Origin: Spongilla lacustris
Taxonomy: Eukaryota; Porifera; Demospongiae; Spongillida; Spongillidae
Direction of reading: 5' to 3'
Length of the DNA stretch: 64,000 nucleotides
Assembly (NCBI GenBank): GCA_949361645.1
Contig: OX442415.1
Span: 19,871,283 to 19,935,282, forward strand
Part shown: positions 11,069 through 22,900 of the stretch, piece after piece
Numbering within the stretch: the first letter of the stretch is position 1
Layout: each line of letters begins with the position of its first letter
Position numbers and translations under genes: made by a program
Notes under the pieces: generated by a model
Databases searched by the model: none
Seen by the model: only the letters and a program-made list of their open reading frames with translations
What the model was told of the DNA's origin: nothing

Positions 11069-11301
11069 TATCCGCCCAGGGCCGGTGAGAGGGGGGGGGG
11101 GGGGGGGGGGGGCGGTAAGCGGGGTTACTTACCCCGGGCCCCAAGGTATAATAGGGGCCCCAAGCTATAATAGGGGGGCCCGACGGGCCAATCTCAAGGG
11201 GGACCTCCCCCCCCCCGCCGCTCGTATTTTCAGGGCCTATATATATGGGGCCCTCAAATGATATGTTACCCCGGGCCTCACTACGGCTCTCACCGGCCCT
11301 A
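11069..11301. mobile_element. Poly-G/poly-C MITE, family copy 2, with inverted ends
   Basis: The left end AGGGCCGGTGAGAG (about 11,070) and the right end CTCTCACCGGCCCT (to 11,300) are exact reverse complements. The interior matches the 3.65 kb copy (TAAGCGGGGTTACTTACCCC, GCTCGTATTTTCAGGGCCTA, AAATGATATGTTACCCC). It carries a G run next to the left end and a C run in the middle. No clear 8 bp duplication survives. Termini resemble hAT ends. Confidence 0.8.
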
Positions 11302-12340
11302 TCTGGTGCTGATCAGTGATAAAACCCAAGTTCTCAAAAACCCACCCTCTATCAGCCCACACATGGTCTGGATTCTTGATGTCTTCAAATGGTTGAGACC
11401 GCACCAATGACAAAATGACAAAATCACAGCGATATCCTGCATGGATATCGACGACACTTGAAAAACTCTTCATTCTTCACAATGCTATGGTTCCTACTGC
11501 TCAGCAATTAAATTCGTGACGCAAAGCTTATGTGAATTTGTGACCAAAGCGTGCACGTGGCCGTGCACCAGCTGCTATACATGTCGGTCTATAGACTATA
11601 CTGAAACGGCCCGTGTATATATGTTTTACTAGCATTTTTAGTTTGCTTAGCTCTATAGCTATACCTGTTTTCTGAGGAAAAGAATCTGAGATCCATTCCA
11701 TTCACGTCTTTTGATAGCTTACCTCAATTCCTGCTCACAAGCCATAATGCTTCATTTGAGTCATAAATAGCAAAATAGGAATACGAAATATTCTCACTTT
11801 GTGATATAAGGCGCCGGCCGAGGTTGGTTTCCGCAGCAGAAAATCATATGAAATTGTATGCGCATTGTGCATGCAGGCTGCATGTAATCAGTCTGTATCA
11901 GTATGTATATGTGTCAGATCACTTGTAAATTCAAGTCTCGATTTGCGGTCTTCTTTTCTTTTATTCATTTTTGGTTCCTCTCCCACAATATGGCGATAAA
12001 TATGCATACTACAGTGAATATGCATCAGACACAATGTATTCCGTTCTATGGGTACTACAGGCAGACGGCTATAGAGATAATATATAATCTTTGCTACGGG
12101 TAACAATGTTCGATGTTAACGCAGGACCTACATGTGGCTGATCGACATCAATGTCGTCTGCGTAACTGCTCTAGCATCAATCAACCAACCAGAAACCAGG
12201 CCACACCCAGTTAGGTATGAATATAACTATATGCGCTACAAACGCTGTACATGGCCGATCAGATCGCTCCGCTATCAGTGTGCGCTTGAAAACACAAGAA
12301 AACACTCCGATTATTGAGTAACGTGCCACGTCATGTGAAT
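11302..12340. other. Anonymous spacer
   Basis: No gene or clear repeat recognised. The frames of 60-78 codons have no motif and no splice context. Confidence 0.4.
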
Positions 12341-12344
12341 ATAG

Positions 12345-12600
12345 GGGGATTATTGAGTGGGGGGGGGGGGGGGGGGGGGCACATGCCCCCGGTGCCCCCC
12401 CCCCCCCCCCCCCCCAGATCCGCCCCTGTCAGTGCATGTATCAGCGCTGTAGCTAACCGCGGCACTGTTTCGTGCGGTTATAATCGCACGCGCGCGGTAC
12501 GCATGAATATTTAATGAATCGTCCGGAAGGGGGGGGTGGGGGGGGGGGGGGGCACGTGCCCCCGGTGCCCCCCCCCCCCCCCCCCTGGATCCGCCACTGC
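12345..12600. repeat. Two adjacent hAT-like fragments with G and C runs
   Basis: Two units share the pattern G run, GGCAC(A/G)TGCCCCCGGTGCC, C run, then (G/A)GATCCGCC(C/A)CTG. The right ends are AGATCCGCCCCTG (about 12,416) and GGATCCGCCACTG (to 12,599), a common hAT-like terminus. Left ends are degenerate and no target duplication is visible. A further C run (12,713-12,743) follows. Confidence 0.65.
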
Positions 12601-12709
12601 TCCCGCACACCACCTTGCTGGTGAGAGGGAGGTGCCTCGGCCGCTAGTAGGCGGCCGGAGAGTGCCGGATGGAAACGCCGTAGTAGAAGAGCCATCCGGT
12701 AGTGAATGT

Positions 12710-12743
<34 letters not shown>

Positions 12744-12994
12744 AGTTCTATTTCCCCGCGCCCCCCCCCCAGCTTTATTCACCTTCCGCCGCCTATTCAA
12801 GCTGTCGCACCATTCGATCGATCGCGCGATTAAATACCAATTAACCACACAAGCTAACTTAAATTTCGTTAAAATAAGAAATAGAGATAATATATAGACC
12901 CCGCATGGCTAGAACGATGTGTAAGCTTGCAAATCCAAGAACGGTAACATGCAGAACGCTGCATAGATTACAGTATGCATTACGTCATTCTTCA

Positions 12995-13063
12995 TATAAG
13001 AAAGGGGGTCCGAACCCCCTGGCCCCCCCCCCCCCCCCCCCCCTCCCTAAATCCGCCCCTGAC
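12995..13063. repeat. hAT-like right end with C run
   Basis: GGGGTCCGAACCCCCTGGCC precedes a C run and ends in AAATCCGCCCCTG. It has the same terminus type as the fragments just upstream; the left part is missing. Confidence 0.55.
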
Positions 13064-13133
13064 TGATCCATAATTTATTCTCCTTCCCATCCATATCGCG
13101 GCATCCGTATCATGGTTAATTTTTATTGGTTGC

Positions 13134-13185
13134 AGGGGCGGATGCAGGATTTTGGCGAGGGGGGGGTGGGGGTGGGGTTCTATAT
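13134..13185. repeat. hAT-like left end fragment
   Basis: CAGGGGCGGATGCAGGATTT followed by a G-rich run. It is the inverted counterpart of the terminus at 13,050, but points away from it, so the two are not the ends of one element. No partner end is found. Confidence 0.5.
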
Positions 13186-13274
13186 GAATTATTGATGAAG
13201 GGGAGGGTCGCGCGCTTCGTGCGCGAAAATTTTTGTGGTGCGCATTCTAATTTTTCCACAGATTTTATTGGACA

Positions 13275-13720
13275 CTAAGGCAATCAACACCAACAAATGT
13301 GTGCCACTCGGTTACGTTCTGGATTTACGGATTTAAATGGCTGTGTTGGAACATGTATGCGCGCTTTTCTTTGCTATTCAGTTGAGCCACTTAAAATTTA
13401 CCATCACACTGATTTCGGCAGATGACCTACTTCAAGCAGTAAACAGTGTGACATTGGTGCACGAAAACATTTTTTGTACACATTCCACAGATTGTACATG
13501 TATAGGGGGATTAGAAACGGAAAACGGAGGCAATATGTCATAACCAATAAATGCGTGCCACTCCGTTACGTTCTGGCTTCCAGGCTATTGTGCATGGTTT
13601 TAAACGGTTGCATGTGCTTCATCATATTGCAGATTTGCATTCGCCATTGTACGTTTACAAAATTACATGCGCCGGCTTAGTTTCTTTCTATGTTAAAATT
13701 TACCATCATCTCTAAAAGCA
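13275..13720. repeat. Diverged direct duplication, ~250-300 bp unit
   Basis: TGCCACTC(C)GTTACGTTCTGG occurs at about 13,303 and 13,556, each preceded by AGGCAAT and followed by a TTTAAA(T/C)GG segment. TTAAAATTTACCATCA occurs at about 13,392 and 13,694. The units are in the same orientation, so this is a local duplication. Confidence 0.65.
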
Positions 13721-13985
13721 TGCAGCAAGGTGCATTCAACTTTGATGGGTACTAATACTAGCGTACCAATCAAAATAACTGCGGAAAGAATCGCTCTATT
13801 GCGTCCGCGGGTTAGCATTTTGGAATACATTTAGATTTACGTATCCTACTACATATCTCGCAGTTTACAGAATATAGTACTAAACAAGAAATAAGCAATA
13901 AGAATAAGCCATTTAGCAACTTCACGGAGTGCACGTGCACGCTGAACTCTCCATAGAAAAGTATAGCTCACGTGCGCCGATTATA

Positions 13986-16336
13986 CACAGCCAAATTGGT
14001 ACAAACTGTACCAGATATGATATTTCTATCATTCCGTGCCAAATGCGTTAATTTGCCAGTATCAGGTATGATAGCAATAGCCAGTCTGGTTCAGATTTTT
14101 GTTACAGTCTGTTACAGAATGTATTCACATTCTGGCACATACCTCTGTCAGCGAGTAGCAGAATGGTGTACATACAAGTTTCAGACTGTACACATTGTGT
14201 ACCAATCTTGGGTTATATTTGAACTTTGCGAACAAATACATTGTTTTCAGCAATTAAGGTACGCATATTATATACATGTATAAGCGCCAATATTTAGATA
14301 ATTAATACTAAGCCCGACAGGCTGCATTGACGAGCAACGCTCAGATTGCCATCGCCATCAGTGAGATTAGTGGTGAACAAGGTGGTGAAGTGGTAATCAT
14401 CATCCTATATACCTGCTTTAATACTATTGGGTCCGAATCCCGCTGCAACCCATGGCTATCCTGCATGCCGTGCGATCTCATTCAGAGTTGCTGCTGGCTT
14501 TGCATATTGGAAGTTCTCGTTCCCCTTCGCCAGATCAGTTAATTATTGTCGTACGTGTGCTCAATTAATTTTTAATTTTTAAAAAATGTCCTCTTTGTTG
14601 TCAGGAGAAACTTAGAGTATCGAAGCGTAAGTTTTCTGTGGCGATCCAATTGACTGGACCACCGTTCGCAACTGCATATGTGGGATACGCGACATTGTAT
14701 GCTATAAAACATTGCCGTATATCCATGGTAAGTTGCTTTTATTTTATTTCAAATATGGCTACGACATTTGTTGTCCCTATAGCACGAGTCGACCACTAGA
14801 ACACAAATTCGAACATCCTTTGCTATTCATCCATGCTGACATGTACCAGTAAGTATACGCATTTAGAGCGGCATGAGCATTTTCTTGTTTCTTATAGATG
14901 CACACCAGTGGAGGTTTTTGCTAGGTATAACTGCAAACACATCCTTATCCTTATAAGATTGTAATACCTTCAGGAGTGAGGGTGAGGAAGCTGCATATGT
15001 AAGCGCATTGTGATGATACATGTATATACGGTAGTTATGTGATGCCTTACATTATCAACAATATTACTGTAACACCTTCAGACTATCACTGGCAAAGAAG
15101 TGGAGAGGGCTGTGTAGTGGATTTTTGTTCACACTGTAAAGCAGTACATGCCAGAACTTCTACAAAATAGAAGACTCGCCTTGCTCTTCATCTGGTTGGC
15201 TCAATGATATAATTTGGCTGAATGGTACGTGAATAGGATGTATTATTACAGGTACCTATATGTATGTTACTTTTCATTTAGGGTAGAGTCTTTTAATGTG
15301 CGGAACTACAGTGTACATGGAAGCAAAACATAGTCATGACATTGCTATGCGTTTTGTATTGCAACTCATTGTGGAAGTGAAAGGTACATGTGGGAATGTT
15401 AGTAATATCAAATCTGTGACAACTGTATCCACAGGTATGGTGGTGCATTGAAGGATCTGCATTTGGAAAGGTTGTCACAAAATGCATGCGCTGCTGTATA
15501 GTGATGCAGGGGTGTTCTTTTCACCTCTAGGCATGCAAGATGCTCTTGTACATTCTGTCTGAGGTACCACTTGTGTCAGCTGGAAGACATTCTACCATCA
15601 TTCAATTCTTGTTAGGGTGTGGGGTGCAGTATGACCTTGTGCTAGGATCAGCAAGCTGACAGATCAAGTGGCTGTATACTGTGCAGTCATGTCAGATATA
15701 GAGCTTGTTACACAGCAAAAGGATGTAAGATACTTCAGTTTGAGTGCAATCAGTTTTTAAGGTGCTTCTTCATATAGATGCTGTATGGAATATTGCTGTT
15801 CAAGCTACAAGACAGTACTTATTGGGGCCCTCAGCAGCTACAGTCATTTGGCGGAAGACCACTGTTGGGCAAATATGACTGCACTTGATTAGACCTAACC
15901 TCGTCGCACCAGGAAAGAACATCAAAAGAGCAATGTCCATAGTGATACAAGCTGTTGACAGATGCAGTGGAAAGCTTTGAACTGTGCAGTCAGACTTGTG
16001 TTTGTTTGATGCAACGCATATATAATTTTAACGTTTGTTGTGCGCTTTAAAAATAGAAATTCCATATATGGGAAGCACTGCTGTAATAACTATGAATGAA
16101 ATTAACAAGCGGCTATAACCACAACCATATAAGGGATAATAACCCTTGATCGGTGTATGTAATCATTTTGATGCATACATGTTCGCTAATCTGGTACAAA
16201 TTGTAGCGATTATCTGGTACATTCTGCTTGCTATCATACTTTGGTACAGATAGTTAAATCACTATGTACCAGGTATGACGTCATGTATGGGTCACATACG
16301 CCTACATTTTGTTTCAGGAAATACAATTTGGCTGTG
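13986..16336. mobile_element. Candidate terminal-inverted-repeat element, ~2.35 kb
   Basis: TA+CACAGCCAAATTG at 13,984-13,998 is the reverse complement of CAATTTGGCTGTG+TA at 16,324-16,338, so a 13 bp inverted end with TA duplications is possible. Both flanks also carry inverted copies of TATGATAGCAA and GTACCAG motifs. Inside, 14,605-14,727 is an open 41-codon block bounded by TTGTCAG and a GTAAGT donor. The following block at 14,783 meets a stop after 18 codons. No transposase motif is recognised. The short terminus makes this tentative. Confidence 0.35.
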
Positions 16337-16422
16337 TACATTAGTTATTTCATATTCAGTTTCGAGGGGGGGGGGGGGGGGGGTGTTCCAACCCCTGGAC
16401 CCCCCCCATGTATCCGCCACTG
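16292..16422. repeat. G run with hAT-like right end
   Basis: A G run (16,364-16,383) is followed by GTGTTCCAACCCCTGGACC and the terminus TGTATCCGCCACTG. It is the same terminus class as at 12.6 kb; the left end is not found. Confidence 0.55.
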
Positions 16423-16564
16423 GGTTGGACCCGTATTGACCGCCAATGCCACATTTAGGGTCTAGAGCCGCACAATAAATTACAATAACCAATCCATTGC
16501 ATTGTAAGTTTAACACCCACGGCGTATCACTGGGTACGAGGTACGACGTTGTGGATGTCGAGCG

Positions 16565-16765
16565 ATGGAAAAAACAGTCATAGTCATTGCCGCGAACAGC
16601 CTATCGCAGGCCTGCTCGGGTCATACGATGACGTTTGAGCTAAGTCCGGGCAAGGCGAAGATGCCCAGCACACGGACCGCCTCGAAGACATTGTGGACGA
16701 CTTACGTTGAGGCTATGACCGAATACTGCCGGGTGGTGTTTGACCTCTTCCCAGATAAATACCAG
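16565..16765 (+). CDS. INTS13: INTS13 exon 1, codons 1-67
   Basis: Starts MEKTVIVIAA and ends FDLFPDKYQ, followed by a CAG|GTTAGA donor. It contains SKTLWTTYVEAMTEYCRVVF, matching the conserved N-terminal stretch around 'SKSLWTCSVESSMEYCR' of vertebrate INTS13. Ends in phase 0. Confidence 0.92.
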
Positions 16766-19203
16766 GTTAGACGTTGGGGATTTGCATATAGAGTCGTGTA
16801 AGACGTATATAATCTGTTGTGCCCTTACTAGTAATTTCCCAACTAGAGCGCACTCTGCCCGGGTCCATCGTACGTACATTTCCTGTATAGATAACTATGC
16901 TATGATTACACGCATCTATTATTTTCCAGTGTGACGTACATACATGCAGTATTAAAATGAGATGCGCTCATAATTTGCCATTACTTGTAAACTACAGATC
17001 ACTGGCAAACACATATCCTATATATATATATATATGTTTTCGCTTGTGTTTCACTTTTTCTAGAGCACTGTTGAACAGGCTTATGTCATTAACTTGCAGG
17101 CATATTACTCTAACTTGTACAGGTTGAAGAGTTTCTAAAAAGCGATTCCCCGACGAGGATGCGCGCTAATATGCTAAGGGGCGTGCCGCTTTATAACTTC
17201 TCGGGGGAACACCTTTTAGAACAGGCTAGTTACATGGTCTCATTTTTCAGTGCTCTAGAAAAAGTGAAACACCCCTACGAAAAATCTTGGCGTGACATGT
17301 TCCAAATTCATGCGTGATATGTTTTTGCAAGTGTTCCAGTTTTTCTAGAGCACTGTTGAACATGCTTATGTCATTAAATTGCACTCTTCTAACATGTACA
17401 GGATAAAGAGTTTCTAAAAAGCAATTCCCCGACAAGGCATGCACGCTAATATGCTAAGGGGCGTGCACTTTATAACTTCTCTCGGGGGAATGCGTTTTGG
17501 AAACTCTTCAACCTGTAGAAGTTAGAAGAGTGATATGCCTGCAATTTAATGACATAAGCATGCTCAGCAGTGCTCTAGAAAAAAGTGAAACACATGCGAA
17601 AACATGTCATGCATGAATTTGGAACATGTCATGGCATGTCATGCCAAGAATTTTTCGTAGGGACATGTGAAAACATATCATGCATGAATTTGGAACAAAT
17701 CATGGCATGTCATGCCAACATTTTTTCGTAGGGTGACGCTTTGAAATACTCCCATGTAAACTACGGCAAACATCCTGCCTTGTATGTGCATTTTGGTTTA
17801 CATTTGAGTGCCTTTTCTTGTACTACACTGCATGGCATGGCCAGGCATACATTTTGTTAGCACATAAGCAGTCACGTGCACGTACATGTTAGACACCAAA
17901 GTGCAAAGTACATACATGTACATATCTTTACATACATATATACAATGTGGAATTCATTTATGCATGCATCTGTTGTCTGTGGCAACAAAGGTATATAGAA
18001 CTGTCTTCTAACTTACATGTAGGTAGTGTTTTTTTTTTAACATTTGATTTAACATTGGATTGTTAATGTGCCTGCAGGTGTGTGTTGCTGCTGTTGATGA
18101 GCAAAAGTGCCAACCTGTCAATTCATGGAGGGATGAGGACCAGGAACTAAGCAAGGTGATACATGTGCTGTAGTTGCTCATCGCTGCAGTTTATCTGTCT
18201 ACATTTAGATTAATGCACAAGATACATGTAGTTCTTTGTAATGTATCTTTAATTGGTGGAGGGGTGGGGGGGGGTCAATTAATAGGACGGATTTTTGAAA
18301 GAAGGGGGGGGGGGGGGGGGGGGCCTTGGTTTAGCCAAATATGAAAGTGGGGAGGGGGATGCGATTGGCCAAATACAAGTAAGAAGGAGGAAAGGGCCGC
18401 CACTGCTTGATAGGAAAAGTGGATGGAAGTGCGATAAATAGAGGGAGCGGCACTCAGGCATCAAACATTGGGGGGGGGGGGGGGGGGGGGATCTCCCCCC
18501 TCCCCATGTGGTTATGGGCCTGCCCAGTGCAGGAGTTTTGAATCTGTGATGTGTATTTTGACGTACCTATCACAATGGCCCAGCTTCTAAACAGTTTGGG
18601 TTACAATGAATTGCGTCCAAATCAGAAGGCAGTTGTGTTGAAGTTTTCTGAAGGGCAGAAGCGTACTTGTGTGCCTTCCAACTGGAAGTGGGAACTCACT
18701 ACATTATAGCCTGAGGGGAAGAGTATGGTGCTTCGTCGCTGTTGGCTACATTATCGCCTATCTTTTCTTGACTTCAGTTTGACGTACTTAGTACTCACTT
18801 TCATTGTATACATGTATATGCAGCTGTAGGTACCTTTGTCATGAATTTCCAGGTGCCAGCTAAGCTTTGAGGGCACATGGTTAAGCTGACACACCTACTT
18901 GTGGGTACTAATTACATTCTTGGCATGTGACTTGGCTGATAATTACATTCCTGCTGCACATGGAATGTTGTTGAAAGTCTCCAGATGTAATTTATTATGT
19001 CATGGCATGTGAGAATAGAGTTTATATTGGACAGCACAATTGTACATGTAGTGTGCAAGCACTAGAACTGCAATTATACATTTACTCAAAGATTGAATGT
19101 GTACAGGGAAGTAATGTACATGAAAAATTAGAGCATGTAACTTGCCTGTTGCAAGCTACTTGTATATACATGTACATGTACATGTACATGCAGCGGCGGC
19201 GGA

Positions 19204-19249
<46 letters not shown>

Positions 19250-19259
19250 ATAGGGGGGT

Positions 19260-19292
<33 letters not shown>

Positions 19293-19878
19293 AACTTTAC
19301 TGAGTAGAATTATTATTAGCCATAACTAACCATGTTGTACATTACATGTACTGTATAACCAAAGAGAACTGGTATCGGATGATATTAAAAGTGTGAACCG
19401 TTAAGTAGCTACTCAACAAGCGGTTCATTTTCGCTACTATCTACCACGCCCACTCATTATATATTCATAGACTTACCCCCCCAATTAAAAATGCCTTCCC
19501 CCCCCCCTGATATGTACATGTAGCATCAACAGCTTGCATTAGTATTGCTATCTAATTGCAGCATGTTATTCCCTGCTGATTGCTATCTAGTTGTACATGT
19601 AGCATTGTTGTTATATTCACTTTACATTGGTCCTCTTGTGTACGTGTAGGTACTCAATGGTCTGCAGAAGTTTGGTGCACCACAGTCCTTCTCGTCGGGG
19701 GCACCTGGCCACAGCCATCTTAACAGTGGCCTCCAGGGGCTCCACTACGGGGTGAAGTGCCTTGCTCAGCTCACTGCCACGCAGTACGCCATGAGCTCTG
19801 CAGGGAGCCTCAAGCCTCCTGTCAACCAGGGGAGAATTCTATTCTTCTCCACACTCAAGAGGTACATATACATGTACA

Positions 19879-19917
<39 letters not shown>

Positions 19918-22900
19918 GGGTGTGTTGGGTGTGTGTGTGTGTGTTGTGTGTGTGTGTGTGTTGTGTGTGTGTTGTGTGTGGTGTGTGTGTGTGTGTTGTG
20001 TGTGGTGTGTGTGTGTTGTGTGTGGTGTGTGTGGTGTGTGTGTGTTGTGTGTGGTGTGTGTGGTGTGTGTGTGTGTTGTGTGGTGTGTGTGTGTGTGGTG
20101 TGTGTGTGTGGTGTGTGTGTGTGTGTGGTGTGTGTGTGTGTGTGGTGTGTGTTGTGTGGTGTGTGTGTGTGTTGTGTGTGTGTGTGGTGCGTGGTGTGTG
20201 TGTGTGTGTTGTGTGTATAGGTATTACATGTAACTAATTGTTTTCTTGTGCCCAACTCTTATTTTGAAATGCAGATGATAACTGTGACAGTGGTCTATTA
20301 GGTACATGTACAATGATCTGTGTGTAGCCAGCTAATTCTGTTACATGTAACAGCTTGCATGTGACCCATAAATTACTCGCAAGGTGTACATGTATAATAT
20401 TATTCATGTATAAGTAGTCCAGAACCCGCAGTTCCCATGATTGCAAGTAGACTACATGTACGTGTGCATTAATGCAAGCAGTCTTTTGGGAAAACAAGAC
20501 CACTTAAGTCATACATGTAGAATCTGATTTAACACTGTGAAACTGCAACCAAGTTGGGAATGTGTGAGTTAGATTGAATACCTTGTCAAAACAGTATTTT
20601 TACCATCATTCCTACATGTACATGTGTACATGTACATGTTAATCAGGTTGTATCTACGCATACATGTACATGTACATGTACATTTGTATACATATAGTTT
20701 GTTACTCCTTACGTTGGCTGTAGCCTGCATTTACTGCTATCAGGTTGTCCTTTTGTGTTTTTTTCATATCCATATCAGATTCATACCCAGGCCACTAATA
20801 TTGATGTCATACTCTCTCCATTGTACGCTTTACACCCATGTGACCTGCACTTGTTCAATTGTCCATGTATAAATAGTCCAGGACCCGCAGTTCCCATGAT
20901 TGCACATGTGCATTAATGCAAGCAGTCTTTTGGGGAACCAAGACCACTTAAGTCATACATGTAGAATATGATTTAACACTGTGAAACTGCATCCAAGTTG
21001 GGAGTGTGTGAGGTTGGATTGAATATTGAAAACTTTATTTGTACCGTCATTCCTACATGTATGTGTTAATCAGGTTGTGTCACATGTACAGTACCAGTCA
21101 GAAAGAAGTTTCTGACCATAGAGTACTTTTTCTACGGTGATACGCTAAGCACGTACAGTTGTTAGTGTACGACATTATTGTGCTACGGTAGAGGAATACA
21201 GCGCACGGCACAAAATGTACGTCATTCTTTTAAAGCTGCTGGTACTTGTGTTCGCGCGACAAAGCGGCCAAATTCTACTACCCAAACTACGCGCTCAATG
21301 TTTACGTGAACTTTGCTACTCAGTATGTGTAACGGTCTCGCACTACTATCCTACGCCACGATAATTAAACTACGTGGAACGTAAGGAAACTTTTTTTCTG
21401 ACTGGTACTGTATGTGTAAACCTATAGTTTGTTGCTCCTTAGGTTGGCTGTAGCCTGCATTTCTCGCTATCAGATTGTTCTTAGTTTTTGTTTTTTTTTT
21501 GGTTTTTTTTTTGTACGTACAGTACAGCTGACATAAAGGAGCTGGAGAGAGCTGTGATGAACACCATCAAGAGTGAGAATGCCGACATCAAGCTGAAGAT
21601 GGACTCTGCACGCCTTCCCATACAGCACTGCCAGCTGGTGATCATCAACACACACACACCTCCGCTGCTAACCTCAGACATCAAAGATGCGCCTCTGACA
21701 CAGGTGGGTATGTATATGTCATGTATAAGTCGGCTTGTTCAATTACGTGCAAAAGATATAAAAATTTAACTAAAATAAAATCAGGGATGTTAGGATTTGT
21801 AGGCAACAATTGAGTAAAAAGTAAGGAAACAATTTAAATATAAATATTAATGACCTACATTATTTAGCAAACCTACTAGCCTGAATTGTAGGTACATGTA
21901 TGTTGTTTATGAATTTATAATTTCCATAATTCGTAGCTTGTTTCCTTACATTTTACTCAACTCAATTGATGTCTACAAATCCTACATCACTAATGTTATT
22001 TTAGTTAAATTGTAATATCTTGTTTCACTCATTTCTATCCAAGCTGAGTGTGTCTGGGTCTGAGTGCCATTTCTGTGATGTGATAATGACATAATGATGG
22101 GGTTTACACTCTGGGGTGGGGGGTGACTGTTTACTCTTCTGAAGGCCGCTTCAGTGGTTTTTGGCTACAGTCTACCCCCGTTAGCAGCGTGCTGCGTTAT
22201 AAGCGCATTCCCTTGTTAGTAGCGCAATGTTGAATAAGCGCGGTGGTATAATGTAGCTTTATCATTAACAACAGACTTACAATTTATTTTGATGGTTATT
22301 ACTAATACATACATACAACCGACTACCTACATTTACACTATACATGCAGTGTTCGAAATAGCGGGTGCACACCTGCACTAGTGCAGGTACATTTCCCAAA
22401 GTGCAGGTTCATTTTGCCCGCCACCTGCACTGCGTGCAGGTGGCCTGCCCGACGATAAAATGATATTGTTATATTGTTTACTAGCCACGCTTGTACTAGT
22501 GCTACATCAAGCGCTAGCGATTGCAAATGTAAAATTTACATTTAGAAAGCGTATGTAGCAATTGTTCAGATCAGAACGCGTAACGCAAGTATCGCACTAA
22601 TTGGTTAAATAATATTAATGATTACTCCGTACGACAAAGTGCAATCCCCACGGCAGCGTTCAGTTGCTAGTTTTGCATTGATGCTTAAGGTCTAGATCAA
22701 GCTCCCACCATGCTGCTGTCACCGTGCAGGATGCGTATATCGCGAGTTGCTTCGTTTCATTATGAATGTCATTAAAAACGAGACTCGCTATTACTAACTA
22801 TTCCATGTCCTTACGATCAAATCGTTAATTTTGTTGTCATTATCCAAATAGAAATCAAAAGTTCATACCTGGTTGTGGTGGGTGAAGCATTTAGTGTAGT

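Larger units (their letters stand above)
20406..21480. repeat. Tandem segmental duplication in INTS13 intron 3
   Basis: Segment A (20,406-20,760) and segment B (20,866-21,480 without its insertion) share GCATTAATGCAAGCAGTCTT, CCACTTAAGTCATACATGTA and GTTAATCAGGTTGT, then AGTTTGTTNCTCCTTA and GGCTGTAGCCTGCATTT, in the same order. Copy B is split by the Tc1-like MITE at 21,089; copy A lacks it. Confidence 0.9.

Noticed and set aside
12350..12848. Glycine/proline-rich frames around the G and C runs
   Set aside because: Homopolymers are open in every frame. No codon structure, splice sites or homology is seen outside the runs.
19752..20237. Long frames through the GT repeat (cysteine/valine and histidine/threonine rich)
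   Set aside because: They arise from a microsatellite that has open frames on both strands; the first part is INTS13 exon 3.
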